Positions 44,950 through 55,147 of a DNA stretch of 64,000 nt are shown piece by piece. Each line of letters opens with the position of its first letter. Positions within the stretch are counted from its first letter, which is position 1. The DNA is taken from assembly GCF_000340215.1 (NCBI RefSeq), contig NW_006921532.1, positions 11,199,501 through 11,263,500 of the forward strand, in the 5' to 3' direction. Source of the DNA: Pseudocercospora fijiensis CIRAD86 (lineage: Eukaryota; Ascomycota; Dothideomycetes; Mycosphaerellales; Mycosphaerellaceae). A program made the position numbers and the translations under genes. The notes below the pieces were generated by a model. It was not told the origin of the DNA, did no database searches, and saw nothing but the letters and a program-made list of their open reading frames with translations.

Positions 44950-46215
44950 AGACTAACTAATAGCTCTATTAACTAATCCTAATCCTCGAACTCCTTCCGC
45001 TTCTTAGTAAAGACCTTAAAGAGCGCTCGAGCTTCTTCGGGTACCTACAGAGTAGTCGAGATAAAGCCGTATCGCTAAAATAGGTAATCCTTCGGAGGCT
45101 TATATAGAGATTCAGAGAATTCTAACGCTAACCTATCCTACTAGCAGCTTAGATTCCGGATACAAGCCCTCTCTACCTTAGTAAAGATTTTATATAGCAG
45201 TAGCACTCTGCCTTCGAGAAACGCTTTCTATTTAACTATTAGTATCTGCCGGCTACGAACGCCGGCTATATATGCCGAGTATAGAATAATTACCTATACC
45301 CCTTCCTCCTATAGTAATACTTCTACCGTCCCTAGATACCTAGCCCCGATCGCATTAATCGCAAGCTACTTTGCCTTTATAGACGCAAAGGCTTCGCTCT
45401 AATACTAATAAAGAAACTTCTACTCTATATTGAGGATATAAAGACGACTAGTCTCGATTCCAATCCTTACTAGCTTTTCGTAGTAGCTTTAACTATAATT
45501 TTCTAGATTAATAGGACTTATGCCTTAGCCCTTTACTAGTATCTCGTCTCTTTAACTATACTCGATCCACTCCTAGCGCTTATCGTCTATAGCGTTAGGC
45601 CCTAAGACTATACCTGTTACTAGATCGACGTATAGTATCTCCTCGCTTTTTTTAGTTCCTTTATTCGTAGCATTAAGCTCTATCGCGGCATCCTAAACTC
45701 TAGCATTATTGTTCTCGGCTATCTAAATATCTCCGTTACTATCGGTCGTATCGATAGAGGTAGCGGCTATAGGTCTAAATGCTATTAGTTAACGTATTAA
45801 AGAAAAATATGCCGGCTATAGCTACCGGCTACGGCTGCCGGCTATAGCTACTAGCTACGGCCGCTAGCTAGATTGACTTACGCTACTAGAACTTTACGCT
45901 CGAAAACTAGCCGCAATTCTTTCCTCCTCTTAGCCTTCTCTTAGGTTGTCTTCTTATTCCAACCTTCACTTTTTTCTATAGGCGCTAGCTATCGATAGAA
46001 TGCCTTATTCCGCGCCTTTCTTCTCTTATTTTTAGCTCTTTTATCCTTATCTATCTTGTCCTTTCTCTCGCGGTCTCGTACGGAATTCTTCTTCGTAGAG
46101 TACTTCTCTTTAGTCTTGCGCTTTTTAGTTAGACGCTTAGGCAAAATAAACTCGCGGTCTTTAGTTCTATCTTCTATTTAGCGCGCGGCGCGCTTCTCTC
46201 TTACTATTATAAAGG
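44950..46215 (-). pseudogene. hAT cargo ORF 3 (minus strand), unknown Lys-rich protein
   Basis: Starts near 46215 with a Lys/Arg-rich part (ILPKRLTKKRKTKEKYSTKK). It continues with KGTKKSEEILYVDLVTGIV, ISPINLENYS, SYYEKLVRIGIETSRLYIL and IKAKQLAINAIGARYLGTVE. After a gap containing the GCCGGC motif (about 45240-45290, probably an intron) it goes on to KAFLEGRVLLLYKIFTKVER and KPPKDYLF, with a charged end (EEARALFKVFTKKRKEFED). Stops are nearly all TAG. A second motif-bearing gap lies at about 45800-45870. Family not recognised; a nuclear, nucleic-acid-binding role is a guess from the basic N-terminus. Confidence 0.5.
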
Positions 46216-46329
46216 AAAGGGGCGGGGGCGCAGCGTATAGTAGTTATTATCGGTATAGGTATAGAGGAAGAAGTTAAAAGTGTAAGAATGTCGCGAAGCC
46301 CTAATTGTTGCCGCCTACGTAACGTTATA

Positions 46330-46640
46330 TAGGTAAGCTTTTGTAACTATAGCAACTACGCCCCGGCAATAGTAACTACGCCTTAGTAACGGCAACTACG
46401 CCCTAGCAACGGTAACTACGCCCTAGCAACGGTAATAAAGCGTAGTAAATACAACCTAGTAACTATTATAGCCGGCAATCGTAGCCGGCAGTCGAATAAG
46501 AGTGTCCTTATAGCAAAACTACGCCCTAGCAACGGCAACTACGCCCTAGCAACGGCAAAAGAGCGTAGTAAATGTAACAGAGTTACTATTATAGCCGGCA
46601 ATCGTAGCCGGCAGTCGAATAAGAGTGTCCTTATAGTAAA
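46330..46640. repeat. Right subterminal repeats of the hAT element
   Basis: Six or so copies of a 20-bp unit ACTACGCC(C/T)(C/T)AGCAACGG(C/T)A, embedded in two copies of a 123-bp unit that also holds TAGCCGGCAATCGTAGCCGG (46469 and 46592) and AATAAGAGTGTCCTTATAG. Confidence 0.85.
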
Positions 46641-46729
46641 ACTAATACAGTCTCTAGTTCAAACCAGGAATCTATATAGTTCGAAAAAACTAAACCGGAA
46701 CTAGGGAGCTAGTTCGCCGCTAAGAAACC

Positions 46730-46777
46730 AAACTATATACGTTTAGTAGTTCGGAAACCGAACTACTGCGGGGTCTA
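46730..46777 (-). repeat. Right end of the hAT element, TIR with palindromic extension
   Basis: The TIR (46758-46777) is preceded by an inverted copy of its own inner part: AGTAGTTCGG AAA CCGAACTACT (46746-46768). Confidence 0.85.
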
Positions 46778-46785
46778 GCTCGTTT

Positions 46786-47750
46786 AGCTGTTTCTACCTC
46801 GACTATAACTTAAATGCGTATTAGGTTAGTCTGTTTAAATATACGGCGGCGGTCTAATTTAAGGACTAATTCCTATCGCAATTTAGGGCGTATTTCGGAA
46901 ATCTAGATAGAGTCGGTCTTAGCTAGTAGATCGTCCTCGAGGGTCTTTAAATAGGCCTTAAATAAGCGAGCCGATTGATTAGTCTTTTGTTTAGCTCGAA
47001 GGTACTAGTTCTAAGCGTGTTGTTGCCTTAGTATAGGGTTCCTAAGGGTGTCTAGCATAATAGTTTTGTAGGTCTACTACTAAATAGCAGTCTAGTTATT
47101 AAGGGAGTTAAAATAGTTATCCTAGGTGCGTTTTGGGTCGCCGTTAATATACTATATAGCATAGACGACTAGTGAATAGTTATTTAGTAGAGCCCTTAGT
47201 GCGTTTCGTTAGTTAAGCTTATAGTTACAAATGTAGTCGTTGTATTGCTTTCGACTAGAGCTATTAAACACGGTGCAGTCCTTAAGTTTAGCATCCTTCT
47301 TCTAGACTAGGACTAATAGTAAGGAAGGTCCTGCTATCGACTTAGTATTAGTTGTTAGGGCCTCCTAAAGGCGGCGAATTTCGAGGAGGTTATCCTTTAG
47401 CTATTGTTCTTAACGTAGGGTAGTAAGCCTATTTTAGGTGGCTTTTTAGAGTCTCCCTACTAGTTAGGGGCTAAAGGCTAGCTAGCTATATCGTCGATTA
47501 ACAATGTTGTTAAGAATGTCGTTAACAGGCAATTCTAGATTATTACCTAGAATTATAGGTTCTTCTTTAATAGGCTCTCCGGCAGGCTCTTTAGTAGGAG
47601 GCACTTTAGTAGGCACTTTAGCGGGAACTGTGCTACTAGCGTTGTTATTGCTAGCGCTGCTAGCGGTAGTACGGTTGTTGTTTCGTAATAAACTAGCTAT
47701 TATAAGGGGCGACACTAATAATGTATTATTAGCCCCTAAGATACGGATAT
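46786..47750 (-). pseudogene. Gypsy gag, N-terminal part
   Basis: Minus frame; open at 47482-47715 (MSPLIIASLLRNN, a Ser/Thr/Pro-rich stretch, then LELPVNDILNNIVNRRYS). Further down it contains NDYICNCKLN and TLEDDLLAKTDSI, with TAG stops. It continues across the hAT insertion at 37224. Confidence 0.7.
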
Positions 47751-47972
47751 AGCGGAATTAGTAGATATCGGCTTAGTATGCTTAACTTAGTGTAATAGGC
47801 CGTATAGAAGGCCTTGCTTAATGATTGGTACGGTTGTTTCGATAGAATAGTACGTATAGGTCCTATTCTTCGGGCGCAATATAGTTAGATTAGTCTTGTT
47901 CGTAGCTATACCGCTAAAAGCTTGAAATAAGGACTATCTAGCTACTGCCCTTAAAGGGTAGATCGAATACTA

Positions 47973-48168
47973 TATAAGAAGGGTATATTAGTAGGTAGAT
48001 AGGGCAGTAGTAGGCATAAGTAGTATTCGATAAGGAACTAGGAAGAGAGGGAGGAAGGCAGGAGAGTTAGCCTAACGCCAAGCGCCAAGCCCTGCCTGAG
48101 GCATCAAGACCCTAGCTTTACTCGGCCTAGTTATATACTAATTACGTGTAGCCTCTTTAGCCCTAATA
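47973..48168 (-). repeat. Gypsy 5' LTR
   Basis: 196 bp; partner of 31564-31759. Followed by target duplication AAGGC at 48169-48173. On the minus strand the LTR is followed by TAGTATTCGATC, a candidate primer-binding site. Confidence 0.93.
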
Positions 48169-48173
48169 AAGGC

Positions 48174-51100
48174 ACCCGCCTACGACCTCTTACTAAGGCC
48201 TCTAGTAAGACTTCTAAAGAATTTAAGGACCGTTAAGACAAATAGGACTCTAAAGATTAAACGGCGCGTACCTAGATCTTCGCTAATTGTATTAGTAATA
48301 TTTAATAATTACTACTTAGTCTGTCTATATCCTAGGAAGTATAGGACTTCCTTAAGAAGAAATATACTAGTAAAGGTAGGTCTACTAAATTTATGCTCTT
48401 CTAGGACTATATTACTCTTCGCTACGATAGCAAGGACGTTAAGAAGTTCTATAACGAATATAAGAAGAAGCTCGGTGCCTTAAAGGATACTAAGTTAGCT
48501 ATTAGCTAATATTAGGCTGTCTATATGTTTATTATATAGATCGCACTATTCTACGAGGCATTCGTATAGATGCGCCGTAAGTAGATACGCGCCTTAGAAT
48601 ATACTATTAATAATAGCACCCTTAATAATATTATTAGCGCGTTACTTAATAAGAATGTAGCTTAATTAAACTAGGCCTAGTATAATAGCTTCTTCGGCCT
48701 TTAGCGCTAGCAACTATAAGGCAATAGCAATAGTAATAGCAATAGTCGAGGTAACTCGAACCGTAGCGGTCGTAGTAGCCGCAGAAATAATAATAATACT
48801 AATAGTCGAGACCGCGGTAGAAGCAACTAGAATAGTTATTAGTCTAACTATAAGAAGTGCGCCTATTATTAGGGGTTACACCCTTCTAACCGCTGCTATA
48901 CTAAGTACTCTTACCTAAAGGAGGAAAACCGACTGCGTCGTAAATAGTAGAAGGCTAAGAAGAAGGGGATATAGCAATAGTAGCAGCGTAGACTAACTAC
49001 TTAGTAGCAGCCGCTATCTAGTTAGAATAGTGCTTAGGGGCTATATACGGCTAATGCTACCCCGGGGGTGTTATTAGGCCTAAGCGACAATTACGCCTTT
49101 ACTATAAATACTATAGTTACTATTAGCGACTAGGTGTCTATAGCTCTTACTACTAGTACTCGTACTACTAATTAGGTTGTCGACTTAGGTACTAGTATAT
49201 ATATAGTTAACGACCCTTTATTACTCGTTAAATATAAAGGCTATTATATTCCTATCCGGTTTAGTAGCAATACGAAGTATACTACGATAGTCGGAATAGC
49301 TTGGACTAAGGTAGTTAATAAGCGTAGTGTAAGCAGTATAAAGTTGTCTAATATACTATATATACTAGGTCTAGTAGCTAACCTCCTGTCTACTAAGAAG
49401 CTTACCGACAACTTGAAGGGCTATTTCTATCGGAACGATAAGCGCGTGCTGTTTACTATTGTTAACGGCTCGGAGGTTACTATTGCTTAGATATACCGAA
49501 AGAATAGTCTCCCCTATCTGTATATACTAACCTCTAGTCCTAACGGCTAGGTTGTTGCGCTTCTATTAAAGAAGGGGGTGCTAACAGGTACGATAGAAGA
49601 ATAGCATCTGCGATATAGCTATATTTATTACCGTAAGCTGTTGCGAATAGAGGCTAAGGGTCAGATTGTTATTACTAGTAACAAGAATAAGAGTAACTTC
49701 CGCAACTGTATCGCTTATTATATAGCAACGTTATATAAGGAATATAACCGACTACTACGACTACGACTATCTACTATTTACTATATTGTCTATATAGATA
49801 TAGTTACTATTACTAACCCTAGTCTACTATAAGAACGCTACTTTACGTTGTTTATATACGCAAAATTAGCCTATCGATACGAATATACTAGCTTACTAAA
49901 GTTAGGGGCTGTAGTAGCAATTAAGGACTACCGTATATACGTCCGTATATAAACTAGCTATTCGATCCTAATCTACTGCCTCGATAGAGAGAGTAAGTAC
50001 GGCGGAAATTAGCTATTAAGCTAGGCTCGTAATTAGGGCATTATACTACAGATTACGGCACCGCATTCTTCTACTTAGAACGGCCTAGCTAAAGTTAGTA
50101 ATTATATTATATGCACGACCGCTCGGAAGATAATACTCTACGCTAATTTGCTAAAGGCCTTATAGCCGTATACAGTCGCTACTACAACATAGGTTCTTAA
50201 TATCACTCCTAGAACCTTAGAAGGCCTTAGTCCCTATGCTATTATAGCTAGGGAGCTTAATTAGTCTCGGAAGTAGCTACGCCTTTAATACCTTCGAGCC
50301 TATAGCTATACTGCTATTGTCTACGACTATAGTATAGCTCGTAGCAAGAAGTTTAACGCTCGTAGAAGGCTTAGCAAACTAGTTAGTTATACAAAGGACT
50401 TAGTAGACTCTAGCAAATATATAATCTACTTATCCGACGAATACAAGGTTGTTACCTCGAAGGATGTCTAGTTTATTAAGTTAGGGGACGACAAGTTGTC
50501 GCTTCTAGAGGATATAAATCTATACGCTAATCCTAATAACCTAGCTAAGAACGAGTTTGTTACACTCGAGTCTATTATACCGGCTTTGTTTAATTCTATA
50601 AGCAACGAGGCTCTACTATAAGCGGAGGCCGCTAGTATAGTCTAGCATATTCTAGCTTAGTAGGAGGAAGAAGAACCTATATAGGGTATTAAGTTAGCTA
50701 ATAAGGTTGTTAATCTATTGCCGCTTAAGGATAACCTTCTAGCTATTTAGCCGCCTTTAAGTAATAAAGATAGTTTCTAGTTTGCTAAAGAACAGCTAGT
50801 ACACGACCCGTAGGCTAAGAAGGGCGAGCCTAGCTAGTTGCCTAAATTTGAGCAGCTAACTAAGACAGGCAATCGTTCTATACGCAAGATACGAAGCAAT
50901 AAGAGCGCTCGTAAACTGTTACGTAGATATCTAGCCGATTGTAGCGTCTAGCGGTCGACTCGACGCATAATAGCTAATATGCCGATAGCCTATATTAAGG
51001 GCTTTATAGCCTCCTACTATATTACTAAGCAGTCCGATAAGCCTAAAGAAACTATCCCTATTCCGAAGAGTTATAAGGAAGCAACTTAGTCGCTATATTA

Positions 51101-52620
51101 GCTATAGTAGAAGGAAGCTTACGAGGCTAAATACAAGTTACTAATTAACAACTATATATAGGTTTATATATCTCGGTTAGAGGTGCTAGAAGGTAGGAAG
51201 GTTGTTCGTAGTCGTTAGGTCTTTACTATTAAGCGAGACGCTAATAGAAATGTAAGCCGGTTTAAGGCTCGTTAGGTTGTCCGTAGCTTTACGTAGGTTA
51301 AAGGCTAGGATTACGACGAGACCTATACGGCTGTCGCTAAGCTATCTATACTGCGGGCCCTATTCGGCCTAATCGCTTATTACGACCTAGAAGCTAAGCA
51401 GTACGATATTCTAACTGCCTTCCTTAACGCACTTATTAGTAATAAGTATAAGATCTACGTTAAACAGCTATACGGCTTTAAAGACCGTAGTAGCAAGGGC
51501 ATAGTTTGCCTACTACTAAAGGCCCTATATAGTCTAAAGCAGTTACTAATGCTGTAGTATAAAGAGCTTCGGAAGTACTTAAAGAGCCTAGACTTTATTC
51601 TAATAATGCCCGACGTCTATATGTTTAAGCACGTTGTTAGCGGCTCGATTATTGTTATCTACGTCGATAATATAATTATTATCGCCTATAGCCTATTAGT
51701 ACTAGAAGCTATTGCTTAGTTGCTAAAGGAGCGCTTTAATATATAAGAACTAGGCGACTTTTACTACTATCTCGGCATGCGCATTATCCGCGACCGTAAT
51801 AAGCGCACTATCTACGTCGTTTAGGACGCCTACTTAAATAGGCTCTACGAGAAGTATAGTATGCGTAGCCGTATCAGTCTAGCTACTCTAATAGCGCCTC
51901 GTTATGTTAAGACATCTATTTAACGCGTACCTAAAGGCTATATAGCTAGTACCGCCTTTAAGACTTAGTATTAGGAGGGTGTTAGTAAAGCCCTCTAGCT
52001 AGCAATAATTACTCGGCTAGATGCTTGCTATACTACCGGCCTATTGTTACGATTTATTTCTAACCCGACCGAGGAGTATTATACTGCGCTTCTTTAGCTA
52101 ATTAAGTACCTAGTTAGTACCCTTAGCCGTAGCATGCGCTTCTAAGGCAACCTAAACGAAGACGACCTTAAGTTCGCTAGTTACTATAACGCCTTATAGG
52201 CTAATAATCTAGTTACTCGTCGCTCTATAGGCAGCTTCTACTTTACTATCGTAGGCGGACCTCTATTATATAAGTCCGGCCGCTAGACGCTCGTTATACT
52301 GTCGTTAACTAAGGCTAAGTATGTTTAGCTTACTATAGGGGCTAAGGAAGCAGTTACCTTAGCTCGCTTCTTAAAGGAAATTAGTTACAAGGGCTATATT
52401 CTTCTAGTTACGCTCTACGAGGACAATTAGTCCGCTATCGCTATTACTAAGTCTACTATTAATAGCCGCACAAAGCATATAGATACTCGTGTCTACTATA
52501 TTCGAGAGAAGATTGCTAATAGTACTATTATCGTCTAATAGATTAGTATATATAATTAGATAGCCGATAGCTTTACTAAGCCGCTTAACAAGACTAAGCA
52601 CGGCCGCTTTATTAAACAAC
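48174..52620 (+). pseudogene. Copia gag end and pol polyprotein relic
   Basis: Gag resumes in frame (GTRLRPLTKASSKTSKEFKD). A zinc knuckle KKCAYY.GLHPSNRCYTKY (about 48858-48905, one Cys changed to Tyr) follows. Protease has VVDLGTSIYIVND in place of DSGAS (about 49170-49210). An integrase region is in the middle (open at 49641-49832). Reverse transcriptase has LRALFGLIAYYDLEAKQYDI, TAFLNALI and the catalytic YVDN (51657-51670, normally YVDD). RNase H has YEDNQSAIAITKS (52417-52455, first part) and ends with IADSFTKPLNKTKHGRF near 52558-52610. Stops are mostly TAG. The element is inactive. Confidence 0.9.
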
Positions 52621-52845
52621 TAAACCTAGTAGATTGCAAGGCCGCTATTAAGAGCGCTATAAAGCTAGCTACTAAATACTAAGAAGAAAGGGCCTTTTAT
52701 TTGCTTTGTTTATATAACCTAAGAGTAGTCTAGTTTGTTTACCTGTTTCTGCTTACCTAATACCCCTTGTTTGCTTTGCTAACAGAATGGCTATTGTGTT
52801 GTTTGTTTTATTCTATAGCGATATGTACGTGCTAAGGGGGTAACT

Positions 52846-52966
52846 TGGAGTGTATACCTAGGTGTCAGGGTCCATCACGTGCCTAATGCCTAAGGCTGCA
52901 ACTGCTGCACTCCATCTTCGGACTTCTACATAGATTAGTCCTTCTTCCAATACATCAGTTACATCA
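52846..52966 (+). repeat. Copia 3' LTR, nearly free of RIP
   Basis: 121 bp. It keeps CpA at ten sites where the 5' LTR has TpA. Preceded by the purine tract GCTAAGGGGG. Confidence 0.9.
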
Positions 52967-54050
52967 AGTATAAATGCCTCTCGTTATGCTCTATGCCTGG
53001 AGTATCTGGCGAGCAGATATCCATCGAAGTACAAGAGCGATACGGAGCACTGAAGTGCATGCAGCTGGCGAATGAGAAGGCCGACGAAGAAAGCAAGGAT
53101 ACGATGCTCGGAGAGGCAGTGAGCGATACAATGGGTTTCTGTGGTTCTACCTTCCGCACAGTATATCCTGGCTTCCAGTGCACACGTCTTCGCTGGATTC
53201 CTGCATTCAGAACCAACCTGCTGACTTGTCTTCTCCAGACGAGATGTTCCAAGCATTTTCACAGCACCCGCAAGGCTGACTGGCCCATATGGGCGGGTTT
53301 CAAGCCTTGTTCGAGCTCAGAGGCTCGTAGTCCTTCAAGACTCCGTTCGCACGTTCGTCCAGTCAGCATAATGGAATCGTTTTTGTAGCGCAAAGCATCA
53401 ACCTAGCGGCGCCATAATGGATCGCGATCGGCAGAGACATTGAATCGCTGGCCTCCGAAGCTGTCAGCATGGCTCTTTTAGTCGGAGATGCCATCGAGAA
53501 GCGTGATAAGATGTGCTTGCCCACCAGAGAGCAACTCCCGGACACCGACATCACGACTTTGCTTTCTGAAACGGTTAGGCTGGGAAACAGTCTGAACCAG
53601 TACGCCTGTGGTCAGCAGCTTCACAAGACGACTGGCTAAGATCTTACAAGCAGCAAGATGGCACCAAGCTGCGATGATGTGAGCGCGTTACGCCATCGCT
53701 TCCGCGTGATGCACTTCTCAGGGGATGGGATGGCTTAGCACGTCACTGAACCTTCAGAAGCCGGTCTTCACCTGGTGGATGCGTCCAGACATCTTGACGA
53801 ATCCTCTGATATCAACACCAAACCTTATGATCCACACTTGAGACTCGAGGCTGCATGTGAATCGGCGCAAGCGGGTGGCGCCTTTTGGTCCGTGCACAGG
53901 CAGGCACGTGCAGAAGCCGTTTCATAGCTCGCGCTTCGTCATCAGCTCACCATCACCTGCACATCAACACGCAAGTGCATACTCAAGCAGCTCTCGCCAC
54001 CACAAAATCCATTAGCCAGCTGAATTGCAACATTGGCCACACCTCGGAAG
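52967..54050 (+). other. Host spacer with possible gene fragments at the edge of the nest
   Basis: An ATG at 52993, 27 bp after the LTR, opens a coding-like stretch (MPGVSGEQISIEVQERYGAL, then a charged part) that loses character after about 53140. A second coding-like frame (about 53415-53639) reads IGRDIESLASEAVSMALLVG and ends YACGQQLHKTTG before TAA. They may be exons of one host gene damaged by the neighbouring insertion, or chance frames. No domain recognised. Confidence 0.3.
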
Positions 54051-54974
54051 ATGGAGCCAATGGACAAACGCTCCTCAAAGGCGAAGTTGGAGGCGACGGC
54101 CGCTGCTCGCCAAGCAGTCTTCGACACCGCAGAACTGCTCGAGAACATCTTCTTGCTCCTGCCACCGCAACAAGCGCTTGTGGCGCAGAGTGTCTGTCAG
54201 CAATTCCGCACCATCGTCGCAACCTCGCCGGCTCTGCAGGAGATGCTTTTTCTGACGCCCTCGAACAAGAACGTGGCATCGGAACGTTGGGCCATCGTTG
54301 GCAAAGACCGGGAAGACGACGAGAGCTGGTTCAAAGTATACGAGTTCGCAGTCTCACCCATTCCGAGCCCAGACACCGAAATCCTCGCCGAAGGTCTCCG
54401 CGTCGTCACGCAGAATCCGATGATTACCATTCCTACCGAACTTCGAGTCTGCTTGGGGAGGCATGCGTGCGCCATTTCCGATGAACCAAATCAGTCGGAG
54501 ATGCTGCTCCTACCGCGTAATATACGTCAGCTCATCCTACGCCCCAAATCCAAGGCCACAGAATCGTGGCAGCACATGAACATCACGGACCCACCATGCA
54601 CCTCCGCTACATTGCAGATCAGCGTGCGCATGAAGGACAAGGGCACCTACCTCAAAACCATCGAGATCACGGCCTGTGATAGAAGTGGCATCACCATGAA
54701 TAAGCTCCTCAACAATACTACCAAGAACGGTCCGGACTCCATGGAGTACGAGATCAAAATATGGGAGTCAATAGCAGGTAGCCGCCACCCTGTGGGACAG
54801 ACTGTCCGTCAGATCTTGGACGACATGTCAAATTCTTGTTCTCACAAGCTGGAGGAGTGTGTGTCCTTCATGTATGTCTGGATACCCAGAACCGTGGCTG
54901 CGACCGAGGAGGAGCGCGATCAGGTTCACCAGGAATTCGCAGGACGGAAAGATGACGGAACTGAGGCACAATGA
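54051..54974 (+). CDS. F-box protein
   Basis: 307 residues from ATG 54051 (MEPMDKRSSKAK; context GAAGATGG). An F-box lies at about residues 22-65 (VFDTAELLENIFLLLPPQQA, then CQQFRTIVATSPALQEMLFL), the short form common in Mycosphaerellaceae. F-box proteins link substrates to the SCF ubiquitin ligase through Skp1. The C-terminal 230 residues have no recognisable repeats and would hold the substrate-binding part. No intron needed. It converges on TOP3, with 173 bp between the stops. Confidence 0.8.
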   Translation: MEPMDKRSSKAKLEATAAARQAVFDTAELLENIFLLLPPQQALVAQSVCQQFRTIVATSPALQEMLFLTPSNKNVASERWAIVGKDREDDESWFKVYEFAVSPIPSPDTEILAEGLRVVTQNPMITIPTELRVCLGRHACAISDEPNQSEMLLLPRNIRQLILRPKSKATESWQHMNITDPPCTSATLQISVRMKDKGTYLKTIEITACDRSGITMNKLLNNTTKNGPDSMEYEIKIWESIAGSRHPVGQTVRQILDDMSNSCSHKLEECVSFMYVWIPRTVAATEEERDQVHQEFAGRKDDGTEAQ

Positions 54975-55147
54975 GGAGCAGAGAAAGACACAGTTCGAGG
55001 GCAACCAGCAAGTTGGGGTCGGTGGCAAAGTTGCCTATGAAGGGTTTGTGCTAATGGGAAGAGATGCTCCCATGCAGAAACCCCGTTCGGCAATCGCGCA
55101 ACAGAGGCATTGACTTTATCGTGGAACATGCCATCAAAGCGCAAGGC

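Larger units (their letters stand above)
37233..46777 (-). mobile_element. Large hAT-superfamily transposon carrying histone H3-like cargo genes
   Basis: 9545 bp inserted in the Gypsy gag. The ends are inverted: TAGACCTCGTAGTAGTTCGG (37233-37252) and the complement of TAGACCCCGCAGTAGTTCGG (46758-46777), differing at two C/T sites. The 8-bp duplication GCTCGTTT flanks it (37225-37232, 46778-46785), the hallmark length for hAT. With the element and one duplication removed, the Gypsy gag frame runs on without shift (..IVEVETAKRAV..). The minus-strand transposase relic (41600-44600) confirms the superfamily. Most fungal hAT elements I know of are 3-5 kb; here the extra length is made up by two H3-like genes, at least three other reading frames and arrays of a TAGCCGGCA-type motif. 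All genes carry RIP-type stops. Confidence 0.88.
31564..48168 (-). mobile_element. Ty3/Gypsy chromovirus-type LTR retrotransposon, split by a hAT element
   Basis: 196-bp LTRs at 31564-31759 and 47973-48168, both TATAAGAAGG...CCCTAATA (TG..CA ends converted to TA..TA, consistent with RIP). A perfect 5-bp target duplication AAGGC lies at 31559-31563 and 48169-48173. Coding strand is minus: gag from about 47750 down to 46786 and, after the hAT insertion, from 37224 to about 36900; then protease, reverse transcriptase, RNase H, integrase and a chromodomain to about 32950. A non-coding stretch of about 1.2 kb separates the chromodomain from the 3' LTR (31760-32940), with a purine-rich tract AGAAGGGAAGCG (minus) next to the LTR. 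Without the hAT the element is about 7.1 kb. Confidence 0.93.
30999..52966 (+). mobile_element. Ty1/Copia LTR retrotransposon, split by nested elements
   Basis: Two 121-bp LTRs (30999-31119 and 52846-52966) start TGGAGTG and end CATCA (TATTA in the left copy). Just inside the left LTR is GTTATAAGCCCCC, a plausible primer-binding site; just before the right LTR is GCTAAGGGGGTAAC, a polypurine tract. Gag starts near 31150, is interrupted at 31563 by the Gypsy element and resumes at 48174 in the same frame. Pol has the order protease, integrase, reverse transcriptase, RNase H, as in Copia. No target-site duplication could be recognised outside the LTRs. Own length without insertions is about 5.4 kb. 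Confidence 0.9.

Noticed and set aside
47504..47752. 82-codon plus-strand ORF
   Set aside because: Antisense of the Gypsy gag N-terminus.
31200..52700. CRISPR-like or phage-like repeats among the many short repeats
   Set aside because: Fungal, RIP-mutated transposon DNA; spacing is irregular and the repeats belong to LTR and hAT elements.
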